Assembly (NCBI GenBank): GCA_003024985.2
Contig: PXIH01S0007100.1
From: Euperipatoides rowelli
Taxonomy: Eukaryota; Onychophora; Udeonychophora; Euonychophora; Peripatopsidae
Reading direction: 5' to 3' (one strand)
DNA: 10,519 bases
Part shown: one piece after another, positions 1-7,488 of the stretch
Layout: the number at the start of each line of letters is the position of its first letter
How positions within the stretch are numbered: position 1 is the stretch's first letter
Notes under the pieces: model-generated
Seen by the model: the letters and a program-made list of their open reading frames with translations, nothing else
What the model was told of the DNA's origin: nothing
Databases searched by the model: none
Translations under genes and position numbers: made by a program

Positions 1-135
1 CTTTTTTTTTTTTTTTGCTGTGGAGATTTTTAAATTTTAAATTTTTTATTGGTTGTTCAATGTTCAATCTGCCATGCCACCGAAAATCTCTAAAGTGCCG
101 TCTTCGGCACAAGTGCCGCCTATTTACCACCCCTG
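1..135 (-). mobile_element. terminal part of a hAT-like non-autonomous element, cut by the window edge
   Basis: Read on the minus strand from 135 leftwards, the sequence starts CAGGGGTGGTAAATAGGCGG. This resembles the start of the complete hAT element at 9157 (CAGGGGTGGGCAAC). Both then carry a GC-rich subterminal block. Here it is a perfect 6-base stem (gtgccg 95-100, cggcac 105-110) with a 4-base loop, followed by a direct repeat of aagtgccg (93-100 and 111-118). The other end is not in view, since position 1 lies in a T-run, so no target duplication can be tested. A short open frame across it on the plus strand looks like chance. The element could have been truncated rather than continuing past the edge. 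Confidence 0.5.
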
Positions 136-143
136 GCCTATAT

Positions 144-545
144 GTAATAAAAATGTAGAATTTGGATACGACAATATTAGTGACCTGCATTTTAATATTT
201 ACGTAAAATATTTTTCAATGATTAAGTTTATGATTTATTATTGTAGCCTATATATAACAAAAAACACAGTGTTTGCATAAAGCGTTTCACTTTACGATAA
301 AATTTCTCAAAGACAAAAAAGCTTCTGAGTATGAGTGATTGATAATTTCATTTTTGCCATTTATTCTATCACTTATGTTGCTTATATCGCATATTGAAAA
401 ATATGATAGCGCTTATATGCACAAATAACGCCTAATGGGTCAAATCCATTAATATACAATGTACTGTAATTTGGCTATAGGGTCCAGGCTTCTAATAAAT
501 TCAATATTGTTTAGAAGATAATTAAAAATAATTAGTAAAAGTTAC
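144..545. other. AT-rich stretch, nothing recognised
   Basis: No convincing frame, splice-site pair, repeat end or RNA gene was seen on either strand. It contains one TAGCCTA word at 244-250, part of a window-wide pattern reported in the findings. Confidence 0.5.
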
Positions 546-592
546 CTTCCGGGATGACTTCATAAGCATGACGTTTTGACGATGATAACTGT
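546..592 (-). CDS. possible 47-base internal exon, unknown protein
   Basis: On the minus strand an acceptor-like ttttaatttag (AG at 594-593) precedes 592 and a donor-like GAAG|gtaac follows 546. Two frames are open. The more protein-like has one leading base and reads QLSSSKRHAYEVIPE with one trailing base; the third frame is also open, and frame 0 has a stop. It lies downstream of the two better exons on the same strand, so it could belong to the same gene. However, the exon at 4532-4610 ends in phase 0, so at least one further exon would be needed between them. Short open stretches between chance splice-like sites are common in AT-rich DNA, so this is a weak call. Confidence 0.28.
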
Positions 593-1869
593 CTAAATTA
601 AAAATAAATAAATATTAGCAAGTTTGAATTAAAAGACGTTATTGTATATTAAAAAAAAAAAGGATACTACTAATAAAATGTCCATCTTACTTATATTGAT
701 GCCATAAATGGAAATAAGTTGTCACTAAATAATTTCTTTGCCCCTCCGAGTCAGGTGAATCCAATTCAAGAGCGAAAACATGTGAATTCTACAGTGAACA
801 AAGTTATAGTTATGCATTGCATTTGGAAATAATTATGTTTTATTAAATAATAAATTCATATCTGTAGATAAAATAACAAAGCTAATTGATCATGACTTTA
901 AATTTTACATAGAAAAAGGGGGTCACTGTTTACAAATGTACATTTTTATTAATAATTGAATTTTCAATAAATGAGGCAAAATTAAAATTAGGTAAAAAAA
1001 AAAATTTTTTTATTTGTCAGGTAATCAACATATAATTCTGTTTTAAAAAAAATTTGGGAGAAAAAAAAATTATATCAATCACTGCCTTAAAACATGTTTA
1101 TTTAGATAAAGGACTCTACTTGAAGGATATTTAGTTTTTGAAATATACAGTATATTTTTTGTTTTAAACAGTTTTGTGGCAAAAAAAAAAGATCTTTGAG
1201 ACAAATAACATGTTTTTTTAATAAATCTCTCTACAAACAAGTATAAAATAATCACAAAAGTTAAAATTAAGCTACTTATCAGTTTCAAATGATTGTGTTC
1301 CTGTCATAATGAAGGACTGTGTGATATTATCCCAAATTCATGGGTCTATACATAATAGCACGAATATATGCTTTCTTATCATAATTTTTTATTTTTTATG
1401 CATTTATAGCATAGAATTTTAAAAAATTCATTAAGGGATGGTGGGGGGGGGGGATAGTGTGATTAAAATGATTGTACTTTTAGATTTAAACACAGAGAAT
1501 AATCTACTGATGTAGTGGGATGCTTTTGTAAATGAGTGATGCTTTTCAACTATTTTTTTCCTAGATTTTACAGTAAATAATCAGTGTGCATACTTTGGAA
1601 ATTATTATTATTTTTAAAATAATATGTAAACAGTAAATGAATTTAGTTATGTAATTTCAAATAAAATTCAAACATTTTTTGGAAAATATTGGTTCCCTAA
1701 GTCACGAAAATCGTATGAATCAGTTAATTGAACTACTTGGACCAACGAGCTAGACTTGGACCCCCTGCTCCTATTTTTTTCTATTATAGCCAGTTACAAT
1801 GATTGGTGTATAATTGGCTCATCATTTTTTTTTATTTTTATTTTTACAGCTGGAATTTGTTCAACGTTA
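593..1869. other. AT-rich stretch without a supported gene
   Basis: Mostly A/T homopolymers and short low-complexity blocks (for example around 990-1060 and 1600-1650). There is an 11-base G run at 1443-1453. Short frames on the minus strand near 1079-1288 are Lys/Phe/Leu/Ile-rich, as expected from AT-rich noise. Nothing else was recognised. Confidence 0.5.
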
Positions 1870-1973
1870 ACAGTTGAAATCATCCATAGGCCTATATATT
1901 TCTTTTATTGGATCTCTCCATTTCAAAACAATGTCATCATTTTTATTGAAAGATTTTATCTTTTCCGCCAATT
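1870..1973 (-). CDS. exon-like open stretch, unknown protein
   Basis: On the minus strand a strong acceptor-like tract (tgcctgctaattttttag, AG at 1975-1974) is followed by an open frame. That frame reads LAEKIKSFNKNDD and then IVLKWRDPIKEIYRPMDDFN before a stop at 1869-1867. The peptide is hydrophilic and less biased than the noise frames around it. A good donor is missing: only a weak one (AACT|gttaac) occurs just before the stop. The start phase (two leading bases) does not join directly to the exon at 4532-4610. It could be an exon of the same gene, a transposon coding fragment, or chance. I do not recognise the protein. Confidence 0.25.
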
Positions 1974-2279
1974 CTAAAAAATTAGCAGGCAAATTTGATA
2001 TGAAATATAAGGTTCCGTAGCAATCAATTTTTAATATAAATGTATACCAACACACAGTTCAGGAGAATTGTACCAATTATCTAGTGTAATTATGCAATCT
2101 TGATTTGGCAGTCTTTCAATTATTCTATTATTATATTATTTTGTTGATTGCAGTAATTTTTGTTATTTCAATGTTATCATTTGGAATATCTTAATTCGTT
2201 CCAGCGCCTGTATAAAATGATAAAATCACGTGTATGATGATCCAACTTTTGAAATTAATCACATCTTTCTCTCTCTTAG

Positions 2280-2321
2280 TTTGATTATATTATCACCATG
2301 AATATCTACTCTAAATGGCAG
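2280..2321 (+). CDS. possible 42-base micro-exon on the plus strand
   Basis: A good pyrimidine tract and acceptor (catctttctctctcttag, AG at 2278-2279) and a donor GGCAG|gtaaaa enclose exactly 14 open codons (FDYIITMNIYSKWQ), with both ends in phase 0. The other two frames contain stops. The recognised exons lie on the opposite strand and no partner exon was found, so chance is likely. It is listed because both splice signals are good. Confidence 0.18.
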
Positions 2322-2432
2322 GTAAAATGAAATCTACCTTTATTTTTCAATGGCATAGCTTTTATACTATATGGCTGTATACTATAGAATGCCGATCAAG
2401 TGTGCACGCACCATTATTCATTCCAGGGAGGA

Positions 2433-2480
2433 GGGGGGGGGGGAGGGTAGCACCATTGTTCAGCGCCATGCTAGCTGAAC
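2433..2480. repeat. G11 run followed by a 7-base-pair hairpin
   Basis: Eleven G at 2433-2443 lie within a purine-rich block. A perfect inverted repeat follows: gttcagc (2458-2464) and gctgaac (2474-2480) with a 9-base loop. No family was recognised. Confidence 0.6.
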
Positions 2481-2625
2481 CTTAGATTTACCACAATGCA
2501 ATGAAAAACTGCCTAGACACACTTGTTTGGCTAGAATCAGAATTCTTTAAAAGACTGTTTTCCAAAATGGCGTCATTATTTGGGTTAGATGGAAACATTC
2601 TCCTGAACTTTAGATGAGGTAAAAA

Positions 2626-2820
2626 CTAGGGGGCGCTGTTGCATGACACAGCTTGGATTTCATTCAGTGTGATCAACAGGTTTAAGTTTGGCGATGACAC
2701 ATTTAACCTAACTTTGGTCAAGAAATAGGAGTGGCACACATATTTGAAGGGACGCCCTTTGACGGCTTCTATAACCCTAATTGGAATATGATCGTGTTCC
2801 GAAGCCAGTAACAGTGCCAT
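2626..2820 (-). other. 64-codon open frame in a GC-richer, repeat-like island
   Basis: This block is clearly less AT-rich than its surroundings and carries one open frame on the minus strand. It starts MALLLASEHDHIPIRVIEAV and stops at the TAG inside the sequence ctagggggcgct. A stop codon lies directly before the ATG, and no good acceptor or donor was seen. Two small hairpins lie here: aaggg-acg-ccctt at 2747-2759, and cagtgcc/ggcactg at 2812-2818 and 2829-2835. Together with the Helitron-type end 120 bases away, this suggests the interior of a transposable element, possibly with a captured fragment. Function is unknown. Confidence 0.25.
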
Positions 2821-2894
2821 CTACGCTCGGCACTGGAACTATTTTTAGATACTTTAAGTGGTGTTTTCTCTTACATAAAAAAAAAATCTTTCAT

Positions 2895-2955
2895 GCCCGT
2901 GTAACGGGCTTAACAAAAAAATGTTTGATGCCCGTGTAACAGGTTTATTCGCTAG
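2895..2955 (+). mobile_element. Helitron-like 3' terminus with a duplicated hairpin
   Basis: A short palindrome, gcccgt-gta-acgggc, lies at 2895-2909. A second, slightly decayed copy (gcccgtgtaacaggt) lies at 2930-2944, 35 bases on. Eleven bases after the second hairpin comes CTAG (2952-2955) followed by T. Helitrons typically end with a GC-rich hairpin about 10-12 bases upstream of a terminal CTRR, inserted between A and T; this fits. The 5' end (TC after A) was not located, so element length is unknown. The GC-rich island at 2600-2840 may be its body. No Rep/helicase coding remains are visible, so it would be non-autonomous. Confidence 0.5.
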
Positions 2956-3295
2956 TTCTAAGGTAATATTATAAGTTTTTATGTTGAACCGGAATTGGCA
3001 CAATTCTACCGACCATACCCCAAATTGATTCAGATCCCACAGACCTGATTGGTATATGTTTCTTTAAACCAAACTTGAAGATGATTAAGAATAGGACTTG
3101 ATTTATTTGTAGGTTCATTGGTTAAATTATTGCTAAAATACAGTACAAAAAACTTTGTATAATTTAAAATCTATTGCATAATTATTGTACTAGACAAAGG
3201 TGTATTTATTAGAAAATATTTTAGATCATATATTAAAAAAAAAAAAACATTAGTGAGAATTGACCATATGTAATAGTTGAGGGTTGTGTGTGTTT
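2956..3295. other. AT-rich stretch, nothing recognised
   Basis: No supported frame, splice-site pair or repeat end was seen. It is possibly the decayed downstream part of the piggyBac-like relic, but no further homologous peptide could be read. Confidence 0.45.
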
Positions 3296-3640
3296 CAGTT
3301 TACCACTTCCTTCCGTCGGCTCACATAATTGAGTGGCATAAATATTTGATTTACAATATGAATATATTCCACTACAATCCTTCGTAAAAAAATAGTTTGG
3401 AATTAACTAAAACATCCGTAATATTTGGTCTTAATTTGACTCTGGGATCCCTTGTAAATAGGAATGGATCAGGCAGTTGAATATCTGAACTCCAATGATT
3501 TTCAGATAAATCATAATTTTCAACAGCCAACTGCTGTTAACTTCATTATATGAAAAATCAGAATTATAATCATCAGTATAATTACAGGCCTCTGAATCAT
3601 TTTTTACTCCCTCCTCCTGATGAATAATTGTCATCAGCAA
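3296..3640 (-). pseudogene. piggyBac-like transposase fragment, N-terminal region, frameshifted
   Basis: Three overlapping blocks on the minus strand follow each other in different frames. The first (3640 to about 3530) is an acidic leader including NDSEACNYTDDYNSDFS. The second (3521-3372) contains WSSDIQLPDPFLFTRDPR, then NITDVLVNSKLFFYEGL, ending in TAG. The third (3375-3296) contains VEYIHIVNQIFMPLNY before a stop. The order is acidic N-terminus, then W..., F.F....v...p, then FF..gl...I...N, as at the start of piggyBac/PGBD-type transposases (DDE_Tnp_1_7). The catalytic aspartates lie further on in the family and are not seen. At least two frame changes and stops make it non-functional. 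No terminal repeats or TTAA sites could be assigned. The family call is by eye. Confidence 0.55.
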
Positions 3641-3687
3641 ATTTTCTAACCTTTGTGTATAGCCTACTGCATGTTAGCTCTACTCAC

Positions 3688-3778
3688 ATTAGTGCATGGG
3701 TTGAGTTAGTTGATGGAGATAGAGATACATTGAACTGCACTGCGGATAATGTAAACCAAAAGAGTGTACTTTGGACCA
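3688..3778 (-). CDS. exon-like stretch, unknown protein
   Basis: On the minus strand a strong acceptor (ttttttttctctgttctgctaag, AG at 3780-3779) and a consensus donor (CTAAT|gtgagtag) enclose 91 bases. Frame 3 is fully open (VQSTLFWFTLSAVQ and onward, Ser/Thr-rich at its end), leaving two bases. Frame 0 (WSKVHSFGLHYPQCSS and onward) would join in phase to the exon at 4532-4610 but meets TAA just before the donor. It lies directly upstream of the piggyBac-like relic on the same strand, so it may equally be the 5' noncoding part of that element. Confidence 0.2.
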
Positions 3779-3789
3779 CTTAGCAGAAC

Positions 3790-4531
3790 AGAGAAAAAAA
3801 ATCTTACATTGAAAATACGTTATTATTAGTTTTATTTGAAGTGTGAGTCTGAGAGATGGTTTATCTCCAAAGGTATTTGAAATTTTAAGATTAAATTTAA
3901 TTTCTATGTAGATAAATATTATTAAAATAAATAAAAAAAATTCATTTTTTATTAGGCGTTTAAAGCGACTTACAAATTAAAGTTAGAAACAACTTATTAC
4001 TTTCTAATTGCTACTAGTGAAATGTTGTTTTATAGTGACTAAAAAAAAAGTATTTCAGAAAAATAAAAAAATGATGTAGGCTATGTTTATTAAGTATTGA
4101 ATAATGTATAAACAACACTGAAGTTATTTTAAAGAAAAATGTAAGCATAATTTAGATATAAAGTTAAGAATGGATAAAAACGATAATCATTTCTATCACT
4201 GAAGGCAATTGTCGCTAAGACAAAATTAAAGACTTCCATTACTCAGAGTTAATATCATTGTGCCTTTACGCACTACTCATATATTTCTTCTTAAATAAAA
4301 ATGAGAATGAAAAATATCGCTAATTTCTCCTGCATAGAACTATCTCCCTAGGATTCCACATTAAAAAAAAATGTATAGAACCACTCTTAAGAACTATTGC
4401 ATCAATGTTTTCAATGATCTTTGCAAAGTGTTACAACGGATCTGCACTTCATACTGTACTTTAAATAAGGCTTATAGTATTTTTTAATTTGATAAAGCGC
4501 CAACTTTCAAGAATTAAAAATAGAAATTTAC
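3790..4531. other. AT-rich stretch without a supported gene
   Basis: Rich in A-runs and ATTAAA-like words, with no convincing frame or repeat end. It lies just downstream (minus strand) of the exon at 4532-4610 and is most simply the start of that gene's next intron. Confidence 0.45.
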
Positions 4532-4610
4532 CTCACATTGGGCATGCGAATAGTCTAGAGCCATCTGCTGTTTAGGGAAAACCTTCCAACAATCTGGACC
4601 TTCACTTAAT
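4532..4610 (-). CDS. internal exon of an unrecognised spliced gene
   Basis: On the minus strand a good acceptor (gtgcttatgtttctag, AG at 4612-4611) precedes 4610 and a good donor (TGTGAG|gtaaat) follows 4532. The exon is 79 bases. One base completes a codon split by the preceding intron, then 26 codons follow, ending in phase 0. The only open frame reads LSEGPDCWKVFPKQQMAL and continues DYSHAQCE; the other two frames meet stops within the first three codons. The block is visibly richer in G and C than its flanks, as expected for coding sequence. Its leading base A joins the trailing AG of the exon at 6519-6596 to make an arginine codon. I do not recognise the protein. The conserved-looking core is CWKVFPKQ, and no signal or membrane segment is visible. 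Confidence 0.72.
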
Positions 4611-5123
4611 CTAGAAACATAAGCACATAGATTATAAAAGAGCATTTTAAAATAGAGAAATTATAAAATGAAATATCAATTAGCTAACAGAATTAAATGA
4701 GTCCTTAAAACTAGAAAAAATAAAATTTGGAATCACATCCAATTGTCTCATTAAATTCCTACTCACTTTAATGAAAGCAAAATACCATATGTCTTTTATT
4801 TAATTATTTTGTCAAGTAGCCTATTGTGTTCGAAATCCACCCCTTCCCATTTAAGCATTTTCAATATTTGAAAATATTTTAAAAATTTTAACTCAAAGGA
4901 CACTTCATGCACTACCTCCTATTTTCTGAATTTATTAGCTCAAGATGAAATATAATCTTTTTAGCATTATTTCACTTTTAATCCCAAATATGGTTATTCC
5001 TTAATCCAATTTTGCTCTAATTTATCATGATCTCAGTGTTCAGTTATCAAAATCTGTTCATTCATTGTTGATTCATTATGGATACACAAAGAAATAAAAT
5101 ACAAAATGTGTTTTGGCTTTCAG

Positions 5124-5179
5124 GGAAAGAAGGGGTTGGGATAACCAATCAAAATCCTGACTTCTATTTTTTGCATGAG
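5124..5179 (+). CDS. weak exon-like stretch on the plus strand
   Basis: An acceptor-like tgtgttttggctttcag and a donor-like CATGAG|gtattg enclose 56 bases. One frame is open after two leading bases (KEGVGITNQNPDFYFLHE), ending in phase 0. No homologous family was recognised. It does not join in phase to the plus-strand candidate at 6188. Probably chance. Confidence 0.12.
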
Positions 5180-6187
5180 GTATTGATGATTTAAGGGATA
5201 AAATTCATTTTCTTCAACAAAAATTTTAAATCTTTGCACGATTACAAATTTTTTATACATTGTAGTATAGCCTAAGTTAAAAAATATTAATAAAAAAATA
5301 GTATATCTATCCTTTGTTTTCTTTTAAATTAGGAGTATTTCAAGAAACCAAGTTAAAATATATCAGTGTTTTTTAATTTTAAAATAAACTACATCATCCA
5401 AAAAAAAAAACATTACACCTTGTTACTAATTTAAAACTGAAGCAAAACAATAAAAAAAAGTAAGGAGATAAATAGGGAGGAGGGATAGAGGGAAAGGGTT
5501 AGAATAGAAAGTGTCCAGAATGTCCTAATTATATCTGTGGATATTAGTACAGAGTAAAAAAATGCATAAAGGTGATCCAAGGATATTCCTAGAGGAATTT
5601 TCTTTAGATTTTAAAATGATTGTGTAATTTCTGAGATTTATTTTTTCCCCCCTACAATCGGGTTAGTGTTTTGGTCAAAGATTTGATAATTTTGTTCTTG
5701 TTAAAAATGTTTTTTTTTTTTTGTCTTGGTTAATATAAAATGGGAATGCAGCCCATGTCTTCTTGCCTACCACTTTGAATAATAACGTTTTTGTATAGAG
5801 GCCATTTCAATGTAGCTACATTTTGACATTTCAATTTGTTTTTTATACCAATGCGAGGGAGTTTTAACTAAATTCAATAGTACAATAAGAGTTAAGTTAT
5901 TATGCTTCAGATTTCTTAATTATTTTTTGTATAAACTGACCATTATGAAGTAACCTTGTTTTACAAAACAGTTTTGGGATACAAGTTTTGAATCAGTGTT
6001 ACCTAGCACAAGGATAAGAGTGCAAGTTTATCGTTCTTATCGTATATGTTTATAATTGGTTTATGATTTCCAACAATCCCAAAACATTTAGTTTTGTGAC
6101 AACTCTAGAATTCTACAGCTAAGAATTTTTTAGAACTTCCAGCAATCTTAAATAATTGTTAATTACTGATTTTGTCCTATTCACAAG

Positions 6188-6308
6188 TTTATTAAGTGCG
6201 AAAGAAAATTATAATTTCCATAATGAAAAAATCAGACAGATTCTGTACTTCCTGCATAAGATATGCTTCAACTGCAGTAAGAAATACCAAGTAAAACATT
6301 TCTATGAG
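6188..6308 (+). CDS. possible 121-base exon on the plus strand, unknown protein
   Basis: A consensus donor (TATGAG|gtaagcat) ends a 40-codon open stretch. It can start after a moderate acceptor (ttttgtcctattcacaag, AG at 6186-6187) with one leading base. It reads SAKENYNFHNEKIRQILYF and then LHKICFNCSKKYQVKHFYE, a balanced peptide with a CxxC pair, in locally higher GC. The opposite strand also has a good acceptor (tatttcttactgcag before 6271) and an open frame (EAYLMQEVQNLSDFFIM), so the coding strand is not certain. Neither joins in phase to the exon at 6519-6596. It could be a nested gene in the intron, an old transposon piece, or chance. Confidence 0.25.
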
Positions 6309-6518
6309 GTAAGCATAATGTTAAACACTTGCTTTCACATTTACATTAATAATTTAATAAATGATTGACATACCGTACTGCAGTTATTTTCATTTATCTT
6401 TGTGATGATTGAAATGTGTTTTGTGTATGTGTGTGAAATAATTATCATTAAAAATGTTTTTTTGCAATAAATTATGCAAAATAGTACCAATTTGAGACAT
6501 GTTTTCTTTTCAACTTAC

Positions 6519-6596
6519 CTGGTATAAGGTCTGACTATAAAATCGTCTTTCATTTTATGAGAGCTTTCTTCAATTAATTGCAATTTCTTGAGAAAC
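6519..6596 (-). CDS. internal exon of an unrecognised spliced gene
   Basis: On the minus strand a long pyrimidine tract and acceptor (ctttttttttttag, AG at 6598-6597) precede 6596, and a consensus donor (ACCAG|gtaagttg) follows 6519. The 78 bases hold one leading base, 25 codons and two trailing bases. The only open frame reads FLKKLQLIEESSHKMKDD and continues FIVRPYT; the other two frames stop early. The trailing AG plus the first base of the exon at 4532-4610 gives an arginine codon, and the frame stays open across both exons. The peptide begins with a short charged stretch that could be helical. The preceding exon, which must end with two spare bases, was not identified with confidence. 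Protein family unknown. Confidence 0.68.
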
Positions 6597-6798
6597 CTAA
6601 AAAAAAAAAGACAAAGAATAAAAAGAAATAAAAAATTAAATTCATTTTAGTAAAGTTTGATAAATGGTTTATATGTATCTACAGTACAATAAAATCTCAG
6701 TTTGAAGATATTATTATGAACTAAATAATTTATAAATAATAATTTTTGGCATTATAAGCAGCAAAATGGGAAAAGTTCTTATTTAGTTAAAAATTATA

Positions 6799-6996
6799 TT
6801 AGATGAAAAGCCAATACCAATATGGGAAGTGAAGTATTGAGCACGGTATAAAAAAGTCTTTTATAAAATTGAAACACAGCAAATGATGACATATATCAAA
6901 ATAAGGTGCATCTTGACCAAATCCTTTGTCAAAATCCTGTAATTTGTAGGTCATAGAACAAATCATCAATACACTTTTGACATCTAACATATCTTC
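6799..6996 (-). CDS. open stretch upstream of the supported exons, uncertain
   Basis: On the minus strand an acceptor-like tagcacttttttttaaccataaag precedes 6996. An open frame follows for about 65 codons, starting EDMLDVKSVLMICSMTYKL and continuing QDFDKGFGQDAPYFD. Its end is rich in Phe, Ile, Cys and Trp, like noise. It lies just upstream of the exon at 6519-6596 and could supply the preceding coding exon, but the only phase-compatible donor (TTTGCT|gtgttt) is poor. It is listed as a candidate only. Confidence 0.18.
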   Translation of the reverse strand, partial: EDMLDVKSVLMICSMTYKLQDFDKGFGQDAPYFDICHHLLCFNFIKDFFIPCSILHFPYWYWLFI

Positions 6997-7063
6997 CTTT
7001 ATGGTTAAAAAAAAAGTGCTAATAAAATAGACTAACAATTCAGCTAATTTGACTAAATAGCCA

Positions 7064-7314
7064 TAGGCCTACATTTTCATCATTTGTCCTCCGTCCTATC
7101 TCCCCAGGTAAAAAACACTGATGTTCACAATTTTTCTAATAAAAATAAAATTTACCGAGCCTAAAATAAAAAAAAAGCTCATCAAATCTGTCCAAAAGTC
7201 AACAAAACGTCCAGTCAACTTAAAAAAATAAATAAAAACTGCTTATCATTTCCAGCCAAAGTAGGACAATATAAAATGTCCTATTTTGAGCTTAGCAACA
7301 TCTGGTCACCCTAC
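7064..7314 (-). mobile_element. degraded non-autonomous element ending in TAGGGTGACCAGATG
   Basis: The plus strand ends agcaacatctggtcaccctac at about 7314. On the minus strand this is TAGGGTGACCAGATGTTGC, followed by AAAATAGGACATTTTATATTG and a second TCCTA word. Starts of this form (TAGGGTGACC-AGAT...GGACA) occur on widespread short DNA-transposon families. The opposite end is not intact: tttgtcctccgtcctatctcc at 7084-7104 carries the same GTCCT/TCCTAT words and may be a decayed counterpart, so the left border is approximate. No target duplication was found. It abuts the retrotransposon C-terminal remnant at 7321. Confidence 0.38.
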
Positions 7315-7320
7315 TATAGG

Positions 7321-7488
7321 TAGAGAAATAAAGTAATAATTTGAGTAATTATTTATTGGATAAACATCCAATTTCTTTTTTAATTCACTAGTGAAGCTTT
7401 TCTTTGCTAATTTTTCTGGAAAACTACTCCAAAATCTTAAACTTCTAAATGCAAGTGATATCCATTCTCGAAGTAGATCTACAGTAGC
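7321..7488 (-). pseudogene. C-terminal end of a non-LTR retrotransposon ORF2 (remnant)
   Basis: On the minus strand the frame from 7488 downwards contains LLREWISLAFRSLRFWSSFP and then EKLAKKSFTSELKKKLDVY. The pattern LR..S......WSSFPE.........F...LKKKLD matches the short C-terminal tail after the reverse transcriptase in Jockey/CR1-type elements (commonly W(N/S)SLP(E)...FK..L...). A stop lies just upstream at 7491-7489. It lies in the right order and orientation downstream of the reverse transcriptase blocks at 8247-9516. It may be the tail of the same insertion, separated by about 750 bases of uncertain sequence. No poly-A or target duplication was identified beyond it, because the next element begins there. 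Confidence 0.5.

Larger units (their letters stand above)
4611..6518 (-). other. intron between the two supported exons (1908 bases)
   Basis: The intron starts gtaagttg at 6518 and ends tttctag at 4611, giving GT-AG ends and a phase-2 split codon (AG|A). The interior is AT-rich and long. It holds two weak exon-like stretches on the opposite strand (5124-5179 and 6188-6308) but no recognised transposon. A purine-rich patch lies at about 5459-5505. Confidence 0.62.

Noticed and set aside
53-280. Plus-strand open frame of 75 codons
   Set aside because: It runs through the hAT-like terminus and then into AT-rich sequence giving Ile/Tyr/Lys-rich peptide; no homology or splice context.
1079-1288. 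Minus-strand open frame of 69 codons
   Set aside because: Composition (Leu, Ile, Phe, Lys, Ser) is what A/T homopolymers produce; no recognisable domain or splice signals.
1756-1977. Plus-strand open frame of 73 codons rich in Phe and Ile
   Set aside because: Looks like a hydrophobic protein only because of T-runs; the opposite-strand exon-like stretch is more protein-like.
2881-2960. Possible CRISPR-like or bacterial terminator hairpins
   Set aside because: Only two copies, the second decayed, in eukaryotic-type DNA; the CTAG end fits a Helitron-like terminus better.
7081-7112. Plus-strand acceptor-like tract (cctatctccccag) followed by gtaaaa
   Set aside because: Acceptor and donor coincide at the same place, leaving no exon, and the segment looks like part of a DNA element.
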